A program made the translations under genes and the position numbers. This document shows, one piece after another, positions 18,634-27,931 of a DNA stretch of 64,000 bases; the stretch's first letter is position 1, and every line of letters begins with the position of its first letter. Origin of the DNA: Arcanobacterium_A hippocoleae_A (GTDB lineage Bacteria; Actinomycetota; Actinomycetes; Actinomycetales; Actinomycetaceae); NCBI GenBank assembly GCA_040360365.1, contig CP136412.1. The stretch is one strand, 5' to 3'. The notes beneath the pieces are model-generated. The model worked only from the letters and a program-made list of their open reading frames with translations, was not told the origin of the DNA and did not search any database.

Positions 18634-19458
18634 ATGGAAGACATGAATAACGCGCCGATTGGGATATTTGATTCAGGGCTGGGCGGTCTAACGGTAGCAC
18701 GCGCAATTATCGATCAATTACCAAATGAAGCGATTACTTATATCGGTGATACCGCTAATAGCCCGTATGGTTCGCGTAAAATTGCCCAAGTGCGCGAACT
18801 TGCACTGAAAATTATGGACTATTTGGTGGAGACAGGCGTGAAAATGCTTGTAATCGCGTGCAATACTGCCTCTGCAGCAGTACTCCGCGACGCACGTGAA
18901 CGATACACCTTAGCGCATGGAATTCCGGTGGTGGAAGTAATTCAACCGGCGGTGCGCCGTGCCGTGCAATCAGTAAAAAATGGGAAAATCGGTGTGATTG
19001 CGACCCAGGCGACGATTGATTCGCGGGCGTATGCGGATTCTTTTGCCGCTGCTTTAAATCTTGAGATTACTTCCGCCGCTTGCCCGCGTTTTGTCGAGTT
19101 TGTCGAAAATGGCGTCACTTCCGGGGCGGAATTAATTGCCGTCGCAAACGAGTATCTTGCTCCGCTGAAGCGGGCAGGTGTTGATACTGTTGTGCTTGGC
19201 TGTACACATTACCCGCTGCTCACAGGTGTAATCTCCTATGTGATGGGGGAGGAAGTTACTCTCGTTTCTTCTGCGGAAGAGACTGCAAAAGATGTATTCC
19301 GTGAACTTACCAAGCGTGATTTACTGCGCACTGAGCAGTCTGGAGAGCCGGTACGAGATTTTTTCACTACAGGAGATTCTGGAAATTTTCCGGTTTTGGC
19401 GCGCCGCTTTCTCGGACCCGAAGTACGCAATGTCCGTTCAATTACTCACAAATTGTGA
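18634..19458 (+). CDS. murI: Glutamate racemase
   Basis: Makes D-glutamate for peptidoglycan. 274 aa, intact. The substrate-site GIFDSGLGGLTVAR starts the protein; the catalytic cysteines are in ACNTAS (about residue 78) and GCTHYPLL (about residue 190), and GDTANSPYG lies between. The start could be ATG 18634 or ATG 18643. It belongs to the clpS-DUF2017-murI-MBL-rph-rdgB run. Confidence 0.96.
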   Translation: MEDMNNAPIGIFDSGLGGLTVARAIIDQLPNEAITYIGDTANSPYGSRKIAQVRELALKIMDYLVETGVKMLVIACNTASAAVLRDARERYTLAHGIPVVEVIQPAVRRAVQSVKNGKIGVIATQATIDSRAYADSFAAALNLEITSAACPRFVEFVENGVTSGAELIAVANEYLAPLKRAGVDTVVLGCTHYPLLTGVISYVMGEEVTLVSSAEETAKDVFRELTKRDLLRTEQSGEPVRDFFTTGDSGNFPVLARRFLGPEVRNVRSITHKL

Positions 19459-19540
19459 TGAGAAGAGGTAGTTACATTGTATAAGAGTTGTATCAGAAAA
19501 AAGCTAACCCCAATTAGTATCGCAGGAAGGCTGTAATCCA

Positions 19541-20336
19541 ATGAAACTAACCATAATTGGATGTTCGGGTTCAATGTCTGGCCGTGACGGTGCAGCTTCA
19601 TCCTATTTGCTGCAAGCTGAGGGTCTCGACGGAAATGGTCTGGTACGAACATACTCAGTGATTCTTGACTTTGGACCGGGAGCAATGGGGAAGTCACTGA
19701 ACTATCTTGATCCGGCGCTCCTTGATGGAATAATTCTTTCACACTTACATGCAGATCATTGTGCGGATATTGTTGGAATGCAGGTTTACCGCCGATGGCA
19801 TCCGCAGGAGCTCTTTCCCGAATACCGGTGCTCAGCCCTGGAGACGGGCTGCGCCGCACCCGGCAAATTTCGGATGACAGCCCAGAAGAAACCTATGCCG
19901 GAGAATTTGAGTTTATCCAAGTGCAGCCAGGAGATACGGCAAATCTTGGACCGATGCGTTTCGAATTTTTCGCAGCGAATCATACAGTTCCAACAGTGTG
20001 TATTCGGGTAACGGCTCCATCATCGATTAATCCGGAAAATGAGGTTGTGTTTGCCTACTCCGGCGATACTGATGTTTGTGAGGGGTTGTTGATGCAGCTA
20101 CCGGTGCAGACCTTTTCCTCTGCGAAGCCGCATTTGAAGAAGAACGCGATACTGTGCGCGGTGTGCATCTAACTGGTTTGCGTGCCGGAATGGTTGCGCA
20201 GAAAGCTGGTGCACGTGAAATTGTGCTCACTCACCTCCAGCCGTGGACCGACCCGGTACGTACGGAAAAGGATGCAAAACAGGAATTTGCCGGGAAAGTA
20301 AGCCTGGCTGTACCTGGTGCTGTTTACGAAATTTAA
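19541..20336 (+). CDS. MBL-fold metal-dependent hydrolase (RNase Z/cyclic-PDE-like)
   Basis: Metallo-beta-lactamase fold protein of about 265 aa. It has the metal motif HLHADH (SHLHADHCAD), an N-terminal MKLTIIGCSGSMSG strand, a distal FAYSGDTD Asp ligand and VLTHLQPW near the C-terminus. Two frame breaks, near 19807 (restores PQGALSRIPVLSPGDGL) and near 20082-20088 (restores EGLVDAATGADLFLCEAAFE), each need one base. In actinobacteria this gene lies between murI and rph, as here; its substrate is unknown. AGGAAGGC precedes the ATG by about 9 nt. Confidence 0.88.
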
Positions 20337-20533
20337 GATTAAAAAGAGCTTGGAGCGGTGCAGCATAAACTTAAGCGTATTTGCTGTAAATAACGGTCAG
20401 GATTAGCTGCAGCCGGATACGGGGCTTTTTACAGGGCTCTGCCGTCGGTGAAAGAAAAATTAATACTGAAAGTATTGCTGGTTTAACTTGTAAAACTGGT
20501 TCAACTTATACAAATCAAAGGAAGAATGAAAAT

Positions 20534-21268
20534 ATGGCACGCCAAGATGGCCGCGGATATGATGAACTGCGTCCGGTGAAGATAACCCGAAATTACCTTG
20601 ATACAGGCGAAGGCAGCGTATTGGTTGAGTTTGGAAACACGAAAGTTCTTTGTGTAGCTTCATTTACTGCAGGTGTGCCGCATTGGCGGAAAGATTCCGG
20701 GCTTGGATGGGTTACCGGTGAATATGCAATGCTTCCGCGGGCAACTTCTACCCGCAATCAACGGGAATCTGTAAAAGGAAAACTGTCCGGACGTACGCAG
20801 GAGATTTCACGGCTTCTTGGGCGATCGCTGCGGACAGTGGTCGATATGTCAGCACTTGGGGAAAATACGATTGTCCTTGACTGCGATGTGCTCCAAGCCG
20901 ACGGAGGTACCCGCACTGCGGCAATCACCGGAGCGTATGTTGCCCTTTACGATGCTGTGCAGTGGGGAATCAAAAAGGGATTAATTCGGGAAAACTTCGA
21001 AAAGCCGGTGCTGCGTGACAGCGTTTCGGCAATTTCTGTCGGTGTGATTGACGGGCAGGTTTGTCTGGATTTGCCGTATGCTGAAGACGTGCGTGCTGAG
21101 ACTGATATGAACGTGGTGATGACAGGCGCAGGCGCATTTATTGAAGTACAAGGGACTGCGGAGCATGAACCTTTTACTCGTGATGAGCTTGCGAAACTGC
21201 TTGACTATGCGGAAAAAGGAAATCGGGAACTTGCTGCAATTCAGCGGGAAGTGCTGAAAAGAAGTTGA
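20534..21268 (+). CDS. rph: Ribonuclease PH
   Basis: Phosphorolytic 3'-5' exoribonuclease that trims tRNA 3' ends. 244 aa, intact. ARQDGRGYDELRPVKITRNY is the conserved start, followed by GWVTGEYAMLPRAT, the NQRESVKGKLSGRTQEISRL phosphate-site segment and VLQADGGTRTAAITGAYVAL. AAGGAAGAA lies just upstream of ATG 20534. rdgB follows about 110 bp later, as in most actinobacteria. Confidence 0.97.
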   Translation: MARQDGRGYDELRPVKITRNYLDTGEGSVLVEFGNTKVLCVASFTAGVPHWRKDSGLGWVTGEYAMLPRATSTRNQRESVKGKLSGRTQEISRLLGRSLRTVVDMSALGENTIVLDCDVLQADGGTRTAAITGAYVALYDAVQWGIKKGLIRENFEKPVLRDSVSAISVGVIDGQVCLDLPYAEDVRAETDMNVVMTGAGAFIEVQGTAEHEPFTRDELAKLLDYAEKGNRELAAIQREVLKRS

Positions 21269-21388
21269 TTCGGGATAAATTTGGGCGGAAACGGTAAAGC
21301 CGCTGCGGTAAAATCGGGTGTTGCGAGGGATTCATACAGGGCAAATCCTTTGCGGAAATATAAATAGCACAATCGGAAAGATATGCAG

Positions 21389-22020
21389 ATGGGGAAGCTG
21401 AATACTGAACCGGAACTGATAATCGCAACCTATAACCAGCATAAGCTGAAAGAGATTCGTGAGATTCTCGGAAAATTTTTACCTAACTTAGATCCGCTCA
21501 AGATTCAAAGTGCGGCAGAGTTTCGAGTTTCTGAACCGGTGGAAGATGGCGTTAATTTCGCAGAAAATGCGTTAATTAAAGCGCGTGCGATTGCTTTTCA
21601 GGTTGGAATACCGGCGCTGGCGGATGATTCTGGAATTTGTGTAGATATTCTTGGCGGAGCTCCAGGAATTTTTCCGCGCGTTGGGCTGGGAAACATGGCG
21701 ACGATACCGCAAATCTTGATTTGCTGCTTGCACAGCTTGCGGATGTGCCTGCGAAGAATCGGGGAGCGAGTTTCGTTTGCTGTGCTGCGCTAGTGCTTCC
21801 CAATGGTAAAGAGTTCACTGCGGACGGGAAAGTTGCGGGAACTTTACGCGGTGCGCGCGCGGGTACTGATGGTTTTGGATATGATCCGATTTTTCAGCCA
21901 ATTGGGATGAATCAGACTCTTGCTGAAGTGAGCGCAGTGAAAAAGAACCAGATTTCGCATCGAGCCCGCGCATTTGAAAAGATTGCCCCGATTGTGGGGA
22001 AAGAAGTCTGCGGGGTTTGA
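21389..22020 (+). CDS. rdgB: XTP/dITP pyrophosphatase (RdgB/HAM1)
   Basis: Removes non-canonical purine nucleotides (XTP, dITP). About 210 aa. IIATYNQHKLKEIREIL is the substrate loop, FAENALIKARA and ADDSGICVDILGGAPGIFSA the catalytic region, and GTDGFGYDPIF the C-terminal motif. The frame breaks at the T run 21669-21673; one T restores GIFSARWAGKHGDD. ATG 21389 has CGGAAAG at 8-nt spacing; ATG 21383 is possible. Confidence 0.93.
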
Positions 22021-22067
22021 GATCCGGATTGGATTCCCAAAATTATTTCCGGATCGGATTCCCGCAG

Positions 22068-22619
22068 TTATTTTCCGAGGTAGGCAAGTGCGCGGCGTAA
22101 AATTTCGAGCTGACTTTTACATATTTCCGCCTGTAAGCTTGGAGTGGCAATTTCGCCTGGGGTAAACCATGAAAATTCGATTGCATTGGAGCTTGGTTCG
22201 CAATCTCCAGCCATTGGAACAATATATCCAAGTGATACAGCATGTTGCCGTGAGTCATAGAGATGATCGCCTGGTGTGGAAAAATATTCGCCGACGGTAA
22301 AGGGCAGGTTTGAGACGGGCAGCTGCGGGAGAGCTATCGGCCCGAGATCCTTTTGGATATGTCTTATAAGTGCTTCGTGAATAGACTCGTGAAGCAGGAC
22401 CCGTCCGCTGACGATTGAGCGTTGGAGTACATCGCCGTCGGTACAAAGCAATAATCCGACTGCTTTCAGGCAGCCTTGTGCGTCAAGTTTTATTGGGACG
22501 ATATCGACGTAAAGAATCGGTATTTTATTCCGCACGAACTCAAGTTCTTCAGGAGAAAGCCAGGAAGCTGATCCGTCAGAATCTGGATTTGGGAAACTCT
22601 GTGCAGATAATTCAGACAT
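22068..22619 (-). CDS. NUDIX-like hydrolase family protein (DUF4916)
   Basis: 183 aa actinobacterial protein of the Nudix-like DUF4916 family. Typical segments are SPEELEFVRNKIPILYVDIV, VGLLLCTDGDVLQRSIVSGR, LGPIALPQLPVSNLPFTVGE and QHAVSLGYIVPMAGDCEP. A classical Nudix box is not evident, so catalytic activity is uncertain. It is convergent with rdgB; the stop lies about 50 bp from the rdgB stop, with a short imperfect direct repeat (GGATTCCC) between. Confidence 0.8.
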   Translation of the reverse strand: MSELSAQSFPNPDSDGSASWLSPEELEFVRNKIPILYVDIVPIKLDAQGCLKAVGLLLCTDGDVLQRSIVSGRVLLHESIHEALIRHIQKDLGPIALPQLPVSNLPFTVGEYFSTPGDHLYDSRQHAVSLGYIVPMAGDCEPSSNAIEFSWFTPGEIATPSLQAEICKSQLEILRRALAYLGK

Positions 22620-22947
22620 GTTTTGATTCTGCCAGTCTTGCGTATCGAGTTGCAGTACAGTGCAGAGATTTTGGCGCGTAGTGAAATTTTTTCGGCCGTT
22701 CGGCTGTTTTTCGGATTCGTGATGTGTTTGCCGGGATTAAGGGATGTGGGAATATCAGGAATTCGGGAATATTGGGAATATCGGTGCTAAGGATGAAAAC
22801 AGAGTGCAGGATCCTAACTTTTGATAATCATGCATGGATCACCGCGGCGCACGATGATAAGGGAAAAATTGCTCATAACAGAAGTCTGGGGCAGGTGCGG
22901 AAAAGATTCATAATGATATTTCGGAATCTGTGTGGCAAAGTGGAAGT
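22620..22947. other. Gene-free stretch
   Basis: About 330 bp between the divergent Nudix-like gene and a small membrane protein gene. Short GGGAATAT repeats occur at about 22745-22780. One open frame (22724-22951) has no family resemblance and is not called. Confidence 0.35.
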
Positions 22948-23280
22948 GTGAAAAGGTATCTTAAACCGATGATGTGGCTGAATACGTGTTTTTCGCTTAT
23001 TGTTGCCGTATTTAGTTTTTTCGCGCTTTTTAAGCTCGGAAATCAGCCGGCATTAGTTGTTTTTTCAAGTATTGCGGTAATTGCATTTATCGTGCTTATT
23101 TACGGCATGATGAAAGAAAGGCCGGCAATCGTTGCAGCGGGAGCACTTGCAATTTCACTTTTAATGCCGACGGAATTTGGAATTTTTCCAATGATTATCG
23201 GATTCATTTTCTTTGTGATACTTCTTTCGCTGCAGCTTTATCTGATTTTATTCGCGGAAAATTCCCGCGGAGAAAAATAA
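22948..23280 (+). CDS. Small integral membrane protein, unknown
   Basis: About 110 aa with four predicted membrane helices (WLNTCFSLIVAVFSFFALF, LVVFSSIAVIAFIVLIYGM, AAGALAISLLMPTEF, MIIGFIFFVILLSLQLYLIL). The family is not recognised. GTG 22948 is the likely start; an ATG at 22930 is in frame. It lies about 80 bp before bcp and may share its transcript. Function unknown. Confidence 0.6.
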   Translation: MKRYLKPMMWLNTCFSLIVAVFSFFALFKLGNQPALVVFSSIAVIAFIVLIYGMMKERPAIVAAGALAISLLMPTEFGIFPMIIGFIFFVILLSLQLYLILFAENSRGEK

Positions 23281-23360
23281 ACTACAATTAAAACTCAATA
23301 TGCGGATGTATGCATTTGCGCGGTAAGTGCTATCTCTTGAAACTGAAAAGGATGATTCAG

Positions 23361-23840
23361 ATGTCGCAATTTGAAGTAGGGCAAGCAGCTCCGGATTTTA
23401 CGCTGCCAATAGTCGGCGGCGGAACGGTGACGCTTTCTGAAGAACTAAGAAAAGCGGAAAAAGGAGTGCTCGTTTACTTCTATCCGCGTGCAATGACTCC
23501 AGGATGTACGAAAGAAGCTTGTGATTTTCGTGATTCGGAGAATTCTTTACGCAGTGCAGGGTATCGGGTGATCGGGGTTTCTCCGGATAGTTTGGAGAAG
23601 TTGGAGCAGTTTGCAGAGCGGGATAATTTGAATTTTCCACTGGCTGCTGATGCGTCTAAGGAAGTGATGACGGCGTGGGGTGCTTTTGGGGAGAAAAAGA
23701 ATTACGGAAAGATTGTGCAGGGTGTAATTCGTTCCACTTTTGTGATTGATGGGGATGGAAAGTTTGCGCTTGTGAAATATAACGTGAAAGCTACTGGGCA
23801 TGTTGCGCGGTTGCGGCGTGAATTAGGGATTGATGCCTAA
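23361..23840 (+). CDS. bcp: Thiol peroxidase Bcp (peroxiredoxin)
   Basis: Thioredoxin-dependent peroxidase that reduces H2O2 and organic peroxides in the cytoplasm. 159 aa. The peroxidatic Cys is in YFYPRAMTPGCTKEACDFRD, with TP..C and the Cys five residues on (TKEAC) as resolving Cys. VGQAAPDFTLP opens the fold. The start ATG 23361 has AAAAGGATG about 8 nt upstream. Directly downstream is pyruvate oxidase, which makes H2O2, so a protective pairing is plausible. Confidence 0.93.
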   Translation: MSQFEVGQAAPDFTLPIVGGGTVTLSEELRKAEKGVLVYFYPRAMTPGCTKEACDFRDSENSLRSAGYRVIGVSPDSLEKLEQFAERDNLNFPLAADASKEVMTAWGAFGEKKNYGKIVQGVIRSTFVIDGDGKFALVKYNVKATGHVARLRRELGIDA

Positions 23841-23868
23841 TATTTGTATTTTCGCCTTATTTCCTTAT

Positions 23869-23897
23869 TTTACAAGACCATAAAAATAGTTTAGAAT
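23869..23897 (+). promoter_or_regulatory. Sigma-70-type promoter for pyruvate oxidase gene
   Basis: TTTACA (23869-23874), 17-nt spacer, TAGAAT (23892-23897), about 55 bp upstream of ATG 23952. It implies that pox can be expressed independently of bcp. Confidence 0.65.
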
Positions 23898-23951
23898 TCA
23901 ACTATCTCAGGGTTGGGAAATAGTTCCAGTCCGGTTTATGAGGGGCAAACT

Positions 23952-25702
23952 ATGGTGAAAATTAACGCTGCCGATGCGATGATGAAAGTTCTCGAAGCCT
24001 ACGGTGTAGAGCGAATCTATGGGCTTCCTGGCGGATCTTTGGATTCTACTATGAACTCCATCTTTAATTTTCGAAATCGGATTCATTATGTTGGTGTGCG
24101 GCATGAGGAAGCGGGAGCGCTTGCCGCTGCAGCAGAAGCGAAACTTACCGGTAAAATTGGAGTGACTCTCGGGTCTGCTGGGCCAGGTGCGGTACATTTG
24201 CTCAATGGTTTGTATGATGCGAAAACCGATAACGTGCCGGTATTGGCAATTATCGGTCAGGTGCCAACCTCGAATATGAATAAAGATTTCTTCCAGGAAA
24301 TGCCGGAAAATCCGATTTTTGCAGATGTTGCAGTTTATAACCGTACAGTTATGACGGCGCAGCAGCTTCCAATGGTGATTGATAAGGCAATCTCAAAGGC
24401 TTATGAGATGGGAGGGGTTTCCGTCGTTGTAATCCCAAAGGATCTTGGCTGGGAAGAAATTGAAGATACTTACATTCCTTCAGCAGGTGTTTTTGCAAAG
24501 CCTGAGTGGGAGCGCAAAGCACGAATCGAGGATGTGCGCAAGGCTGCTGATTTATTGATTTCGGCAAAGCGTCCGTTGATTTATTTTGGGCAAGGCGCGC
24601 AAGGTGCGGCTGATGAATTGCGTGAGTTATCTGATCTTTTACGTGTGCCATTGGCTTCCACTTATCTTGCAAAGCCGATCTTGGAGGGAATGAACCTGCA
24701 TGGATGCTCTCAACTGGTAGGGTTGCTACGAAGCCAGGGGTAGAGGTTGCGCATACGGCGGATTCAGTTCTGTTTATTGGAACTAATTTTGAATTCCCGA
24801 TGTTTAATAGTGAAGCGAAGTTTATTGATGTAAATTTGCGTCCGTCAGTGATTGGGGATCGTCATCCGGCTTATCTTGGTGTGCTTGCGGATGCGCGCAT
24901 ATTTTTGCGGCAGTTACTTACTGAGGTGCAGGATCGGAAAGCTGCTGGGGTCAATTTAACCAGCGCGCATGATCGTTGGTATGATGCTGCGGTTGAAAAT
25001 CGTCGTGAGTGGGATGCATGGATTCAAAAGAATGCTGAGCGTATTTCAGAAGCTCCAGCTCGCTTTGAGTCAATTTATCAGGTGATTAATCAGATGGCGG
25101 CTGATAATGCAGTGTTTGGCGTGGACGTTGGCAATGTAAATATTGCAACGGCGCGCTTCCTTGAAATGAGTAAGGAGCGTACTTTTACGACCTCACCACT
25201 GTATGCCACGATGGGGTATGGGATTCCAGCTGGTCTTGCTGCTGCGCTTGCTTATCCAGGGCGTGAAGTGTGGACGCTTTCCGGTGATGGGGGTGCGGCA
25301 ATGATGATTCAGGATTTGCGTGCACAGGCAGATGAGCATTTGCCAATTATTAATGTGGTATTCACAAATAAATCGCTTGGTTTTATTGAGGCTGAGCAGG
25401 ATGATACCAAGCAGCCGCATTCGGGTATTGATTTATCTGATATTGATTTTGCGAAGGTGGCTGAAGGTTTTGGCGTGAGGGGTTGCACCGTGCATACAGG
25501 TGAAGAATTTGCACGTGTTGTTAACGAGGTGAAAGGCACTAAGGATCCGGTGCTGATTGATGTGAAGATAACGAATGATCGGTTGCTGCCGGTTGAAAAA
25601 TATGCATTCTTGCCTCGGGAAGCACTTTCAGATTTTGCACGCGAATATGCGGCGACTGATTTGACACCGTTTGCGGAAATCCTTGAGAAGTATGAGGCGT
25701 AA
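23952..25702 (+). CDS. pox: Pyruvate oxidase (TPP/FAD-dependent)
   Basis: Oxidises pyruvate with O2 and phosphate to acetyl phosphate, CO2 and H2O2. About 583 aa. INAADAMMKVLEAYGVERIY and GLPGGSLDSTMN are the N-terminal TPP domain with its catalytic Glu in GVRHEEAGALAAAAEAKLTG. The C-terminal TPP-binding SGDGGAAMM...VVFTN motif and AYPGREVWTL are clear. The pattern fits pyruvate oxidase (SpxB/Pox) better than acetolactate synthase. One break near 24695 (CC, one C added) gives EGMNPAWMLSTGRV. ATG 23952 follows GAGGGGC. It is monocistronic or co-transcribed with bcp. Confidence 0.9.
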
Positions 25703-25962
25703 ATTCTGCTGATTTGATTTGGAATGGTGATTTCAAACTCTTATTGGGCTGGGCATTTTGGGTGATAGTTTTTTGTTCGCTGGAAATGTTCAGCCCTTAT
25801 TGGTTTATTTGAATCTAATCCTGTTTGGATTGATTTTTATGTGTTCATAGGCGTTTTTATTTTCTTTGAGAATGGGTAAGTTTTTGATTTGGAAAAAACT
25901 GTTTGAATCGTTAAACTTAACGAGTTGAGCTTGCCGCTTTGATGGGTGGTATGGTTCGGTTT

Positions 25963-26043
25963 GCGCGAGTGGCGAAATTGGCAGACGCGCTAGATTTAGG
26001 TTCTAGTGCCTTCGGGCGTGGGGGTTCAAGTCCCCCTCGCGCA
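25963..26043 (+). tRNA. tRNA-Leu (UAG)
   Basis: Full cloverleaf: acceptor GCGCGAG/CTCGCGC with discriminator A, D-arm TGGCGAAATTGGCAGACGCG, anticodon stem CTAGA/TCTAG with loop TTTAGGT giving anticodon TAG (25997-25999), a variable arm TGCCTTCGGGCG typical of class II tRNAs, and T-arm GGGGGTTCAAGTCCCCC. CCA is not encoded. Its 3' end is followed within 13 bp by a 169-bp tandem repeat. Confidence 0.97.
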
Positions 26044-26055
26044 CAATGAGGAGAG

Positions 26056-26562
26056 ATTTAATCCAAGCTTGCTTGAGGTTAAATCTTGACGAAATTGTGT
26101 TCAAGAATTTGCGGAGTGAATTCTTGAAAGCACCGTTGTTGTGGTGTTTAGGCTTTCTTATTAGTGAAGGCGGCGCGGTGGTGCATGATTTTGCGGAGCA
26201 AAATTATTAGCACTTTGTGGTGATATTTAATCCAAGCTTGCTTGAGGTTAAATCTTGACGAAATTGTGTTCAAGAATTTGCGGAGTGAATTCTTGAAAGC
26301 ACCGTTGTTGTGGTGTTTAGGTTTTCTTATTAGTGAAGGCGGCGCGGTGGTGCATGATTTTGCGGAGCAAAATTATTAGCACTTTGTGGTGATATTTAAT
26401 CCAAGCTTGCTTGAGGTTAAATCTTGACGAAATTGTGCTCAAGAATTTGCGGAGTGAATTCTTGAAAGCACCGTTGTTGTGGTGTTTAGGTTTTCTTATT
26501 AGTGAAGGCGGCGCGGTGGTGCATGATTTTGCGGAGCAAAATTATTAGCACTTTGCGGGGTG
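26056..26562 (+). repeat. Three tandem 169-bp repeats after tRNA-Leu
   Basis: Units start at 26056, 26225 and 26394, with exactly 169-bp period and only a few differences. Each unit has inverted repeats that would fold in RNA: GATTTAA...TTAAATC; TTCAAGAATT / AATTCTTGAA with loop TGCGGAGTG; GAAAGCACC...GGTG...GCTTTC; and GTGC-atg-ATTTTGC-gga-GCAAAAT-tatta-GCAC. In units 2 and 3 GCTTTC becomes GTTTTC, which keeps pairing through G-U. There is no open frame of note and no resemblance to a known IS. Confidence 0.85.
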
Positions 26563-26720
26563 TCTCTTGGCATAGGTTCGGATATATCGCGAGATATTTT
26601 TTATTTTGTGTGGTGGTCTCGCGCGTCATTATTCCTTTTTGGCTTGGTATTTTTGGTTTTGTTGATGGTGTGTTCAGCGATGGCGGCGCAGCTAAATCAG
26701 CTGCACGCACAAATTCGATT
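26563..26720. other. Short gene-free stretch before serA 3' end
   Basis: T/G-rich on the + strand. An open frame running through it into serA antisense is not believed. Confidence 0.3.
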
Positions 26721-27890
26721 TCACTGCAATACCCGCACGCGCACAACTCCGTCGATTTGGGAAATCTTTTCAGTAATTGTTTCGTCTGCTGATTCGTCTA
26801 CATCAAGCAGCACATATGCGATGTTTCCGCGGGAGCGGTGGCTCATATCGTTGATGTTAATATTATGGGTGCCGAGTACGCTTGTAATCGCAGCAAGCAT
26901 ATTCGGCACGTTCTTATGCATTACGCAAATTCGCGCCGGATCTTTCAACGGACCAAGAGAACAATTCGGAAGGTTTACTGAATTTGTGATATTGCCGTTT
27001 TCAAGGTAATCAACAAGTTCCTGTGCAGCCATTATTGCACAGTTTTCTTCTGATTCTGCTGTTGAAGCACCAAGATGCGGGATAGCAATACATCCTTTCA
27101 TATTTATATTTCTGGTATTGGGTAAATCGGTGATGTACTGTGAGATGATTCCAGAATTTAAAGCTTTTTCGATTGCCTGCTCATCGATGAGTCCGTCTCG
27201 GGCAAAATTCATCACCACTGCGCCCGGTTTGGCTGCAGTAAGTACATCTGCGTCAATTAGATTCGCTGTCTCTGCTGTGAACGGCACATGCAGCGTAATG
27301 TAATCACTTTGCGCAAATATTTTCTCAATCTTTGCGGTATATTTCATTTTTGCCGGCAAGCGTTCTTCCATTTGTGCAGTGAGATAAGGATCGAATCCGA
27401 TTACCTGCATTCCGAGAGCGAGAGCGGCATGAGCTACCCGCGATCCGATTGCTCCTAATCCAATGATTCCGAGCACTTTTCCGCTAAGCTCATTTCCGGC
27501 AAAAGCTTTCTTCCCTTCCTCAACATCTTTTGTCAGGGTTGGGCTGGTGCTGATTTCCTTGACCCATTGAACTCCGCCGATAATATTGCGTGCAGCAATC
27601 AGCATTGCACAGAGCACAATCTCTTTTACGGCGTTTGCATTTGCGCCCGGAGTGTTAAACACTGCAATCCCATTTTCAGTAGCACGTTCCAGCGGGATAT
27701 TGTTTGTTCCTGCACCGGCGCGGGCAATTGCGCGCAAACTTTGCGGGAATTCCAGTTCATGCATATTGGCTGAACGTACTAGCACGCCGACGGCGTTTTC
27801 GATTGAATCGCTGGTGATGCAGTTTTTTCCGAGAGCGGTAATTCCGGCATCGGCAATATTGTTCAGCAGCGCAATTTTATGGCGATTCAT
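26721..27890 (-). CDS. serA: D-3-phosphoglycerate dehydrogenase
   Basis: First step of serine synthesis: oxidises 3-phosphoglycerate with NAD. 389 aa. ARAGAGTNNIPLERATENGI and NTPGANANAVKE are substrate-domain blocks, LGIIGLGAIGSRVAHAALAL is the Rossmann GxGxxG site, and AIPHLGASTAESEENCA holds the catalytic His. A C-terminal ACT domain (about 320-389) suggests serine feedback. It is the short form with no intervening domain. ATG 27890 (MNRHKI) has AAGGAA 5 nt upstream. serC precedes it with a 41-bp gap, so serC-serA is an operon. Confidence 0.95.
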   Translation of the reverse strand: MNRHKIALLNNIADAGITALGKNCITSDSIENAVGVLVRSANMHELEFPQSLRAIARAGAGTNNIPLERATENGIAVFNTPGANANAVKEIVLCAMLIAARNIIGGVQWVKEISTSPTLTKDVEEGKKAFAGNELSGKVLGIIGLGAIGSRVAHAALALGMQVIGFDPYLTAQMEERLPAKMKYTAKIEKIFAQSDYITLHVPFTAETANLIDADVLTAAKPGAVVMNFARDGLIDEQAIEKALNSGIISQYITDLPNTRNINMKGCIAIPHLGASTAESEENCAIMAAQELVDYLENGNITNSVNLPNCSLGPLKDPARICVMHKNVPNMLAAITSVLGTHNININDMSHRSRGNIAYVLLDVDESADETITEKISQIDGVVRVRVLQ

Positions 27891-27931
27891 AGTGTTCCTT
27901 TCAAAGGATGATGGGAAGTTCGGATAAGTTT

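Noticed and set aside
22724..22951. 75-residue open frame before the small membrane protein
   Set aside because: No ribosome binding site, odd composition, no family.
26560..27009. Open frame on the + strand with hydrophobic residues
   Set aside because: It runs antisense through serA and has no start signal or family resemblance.
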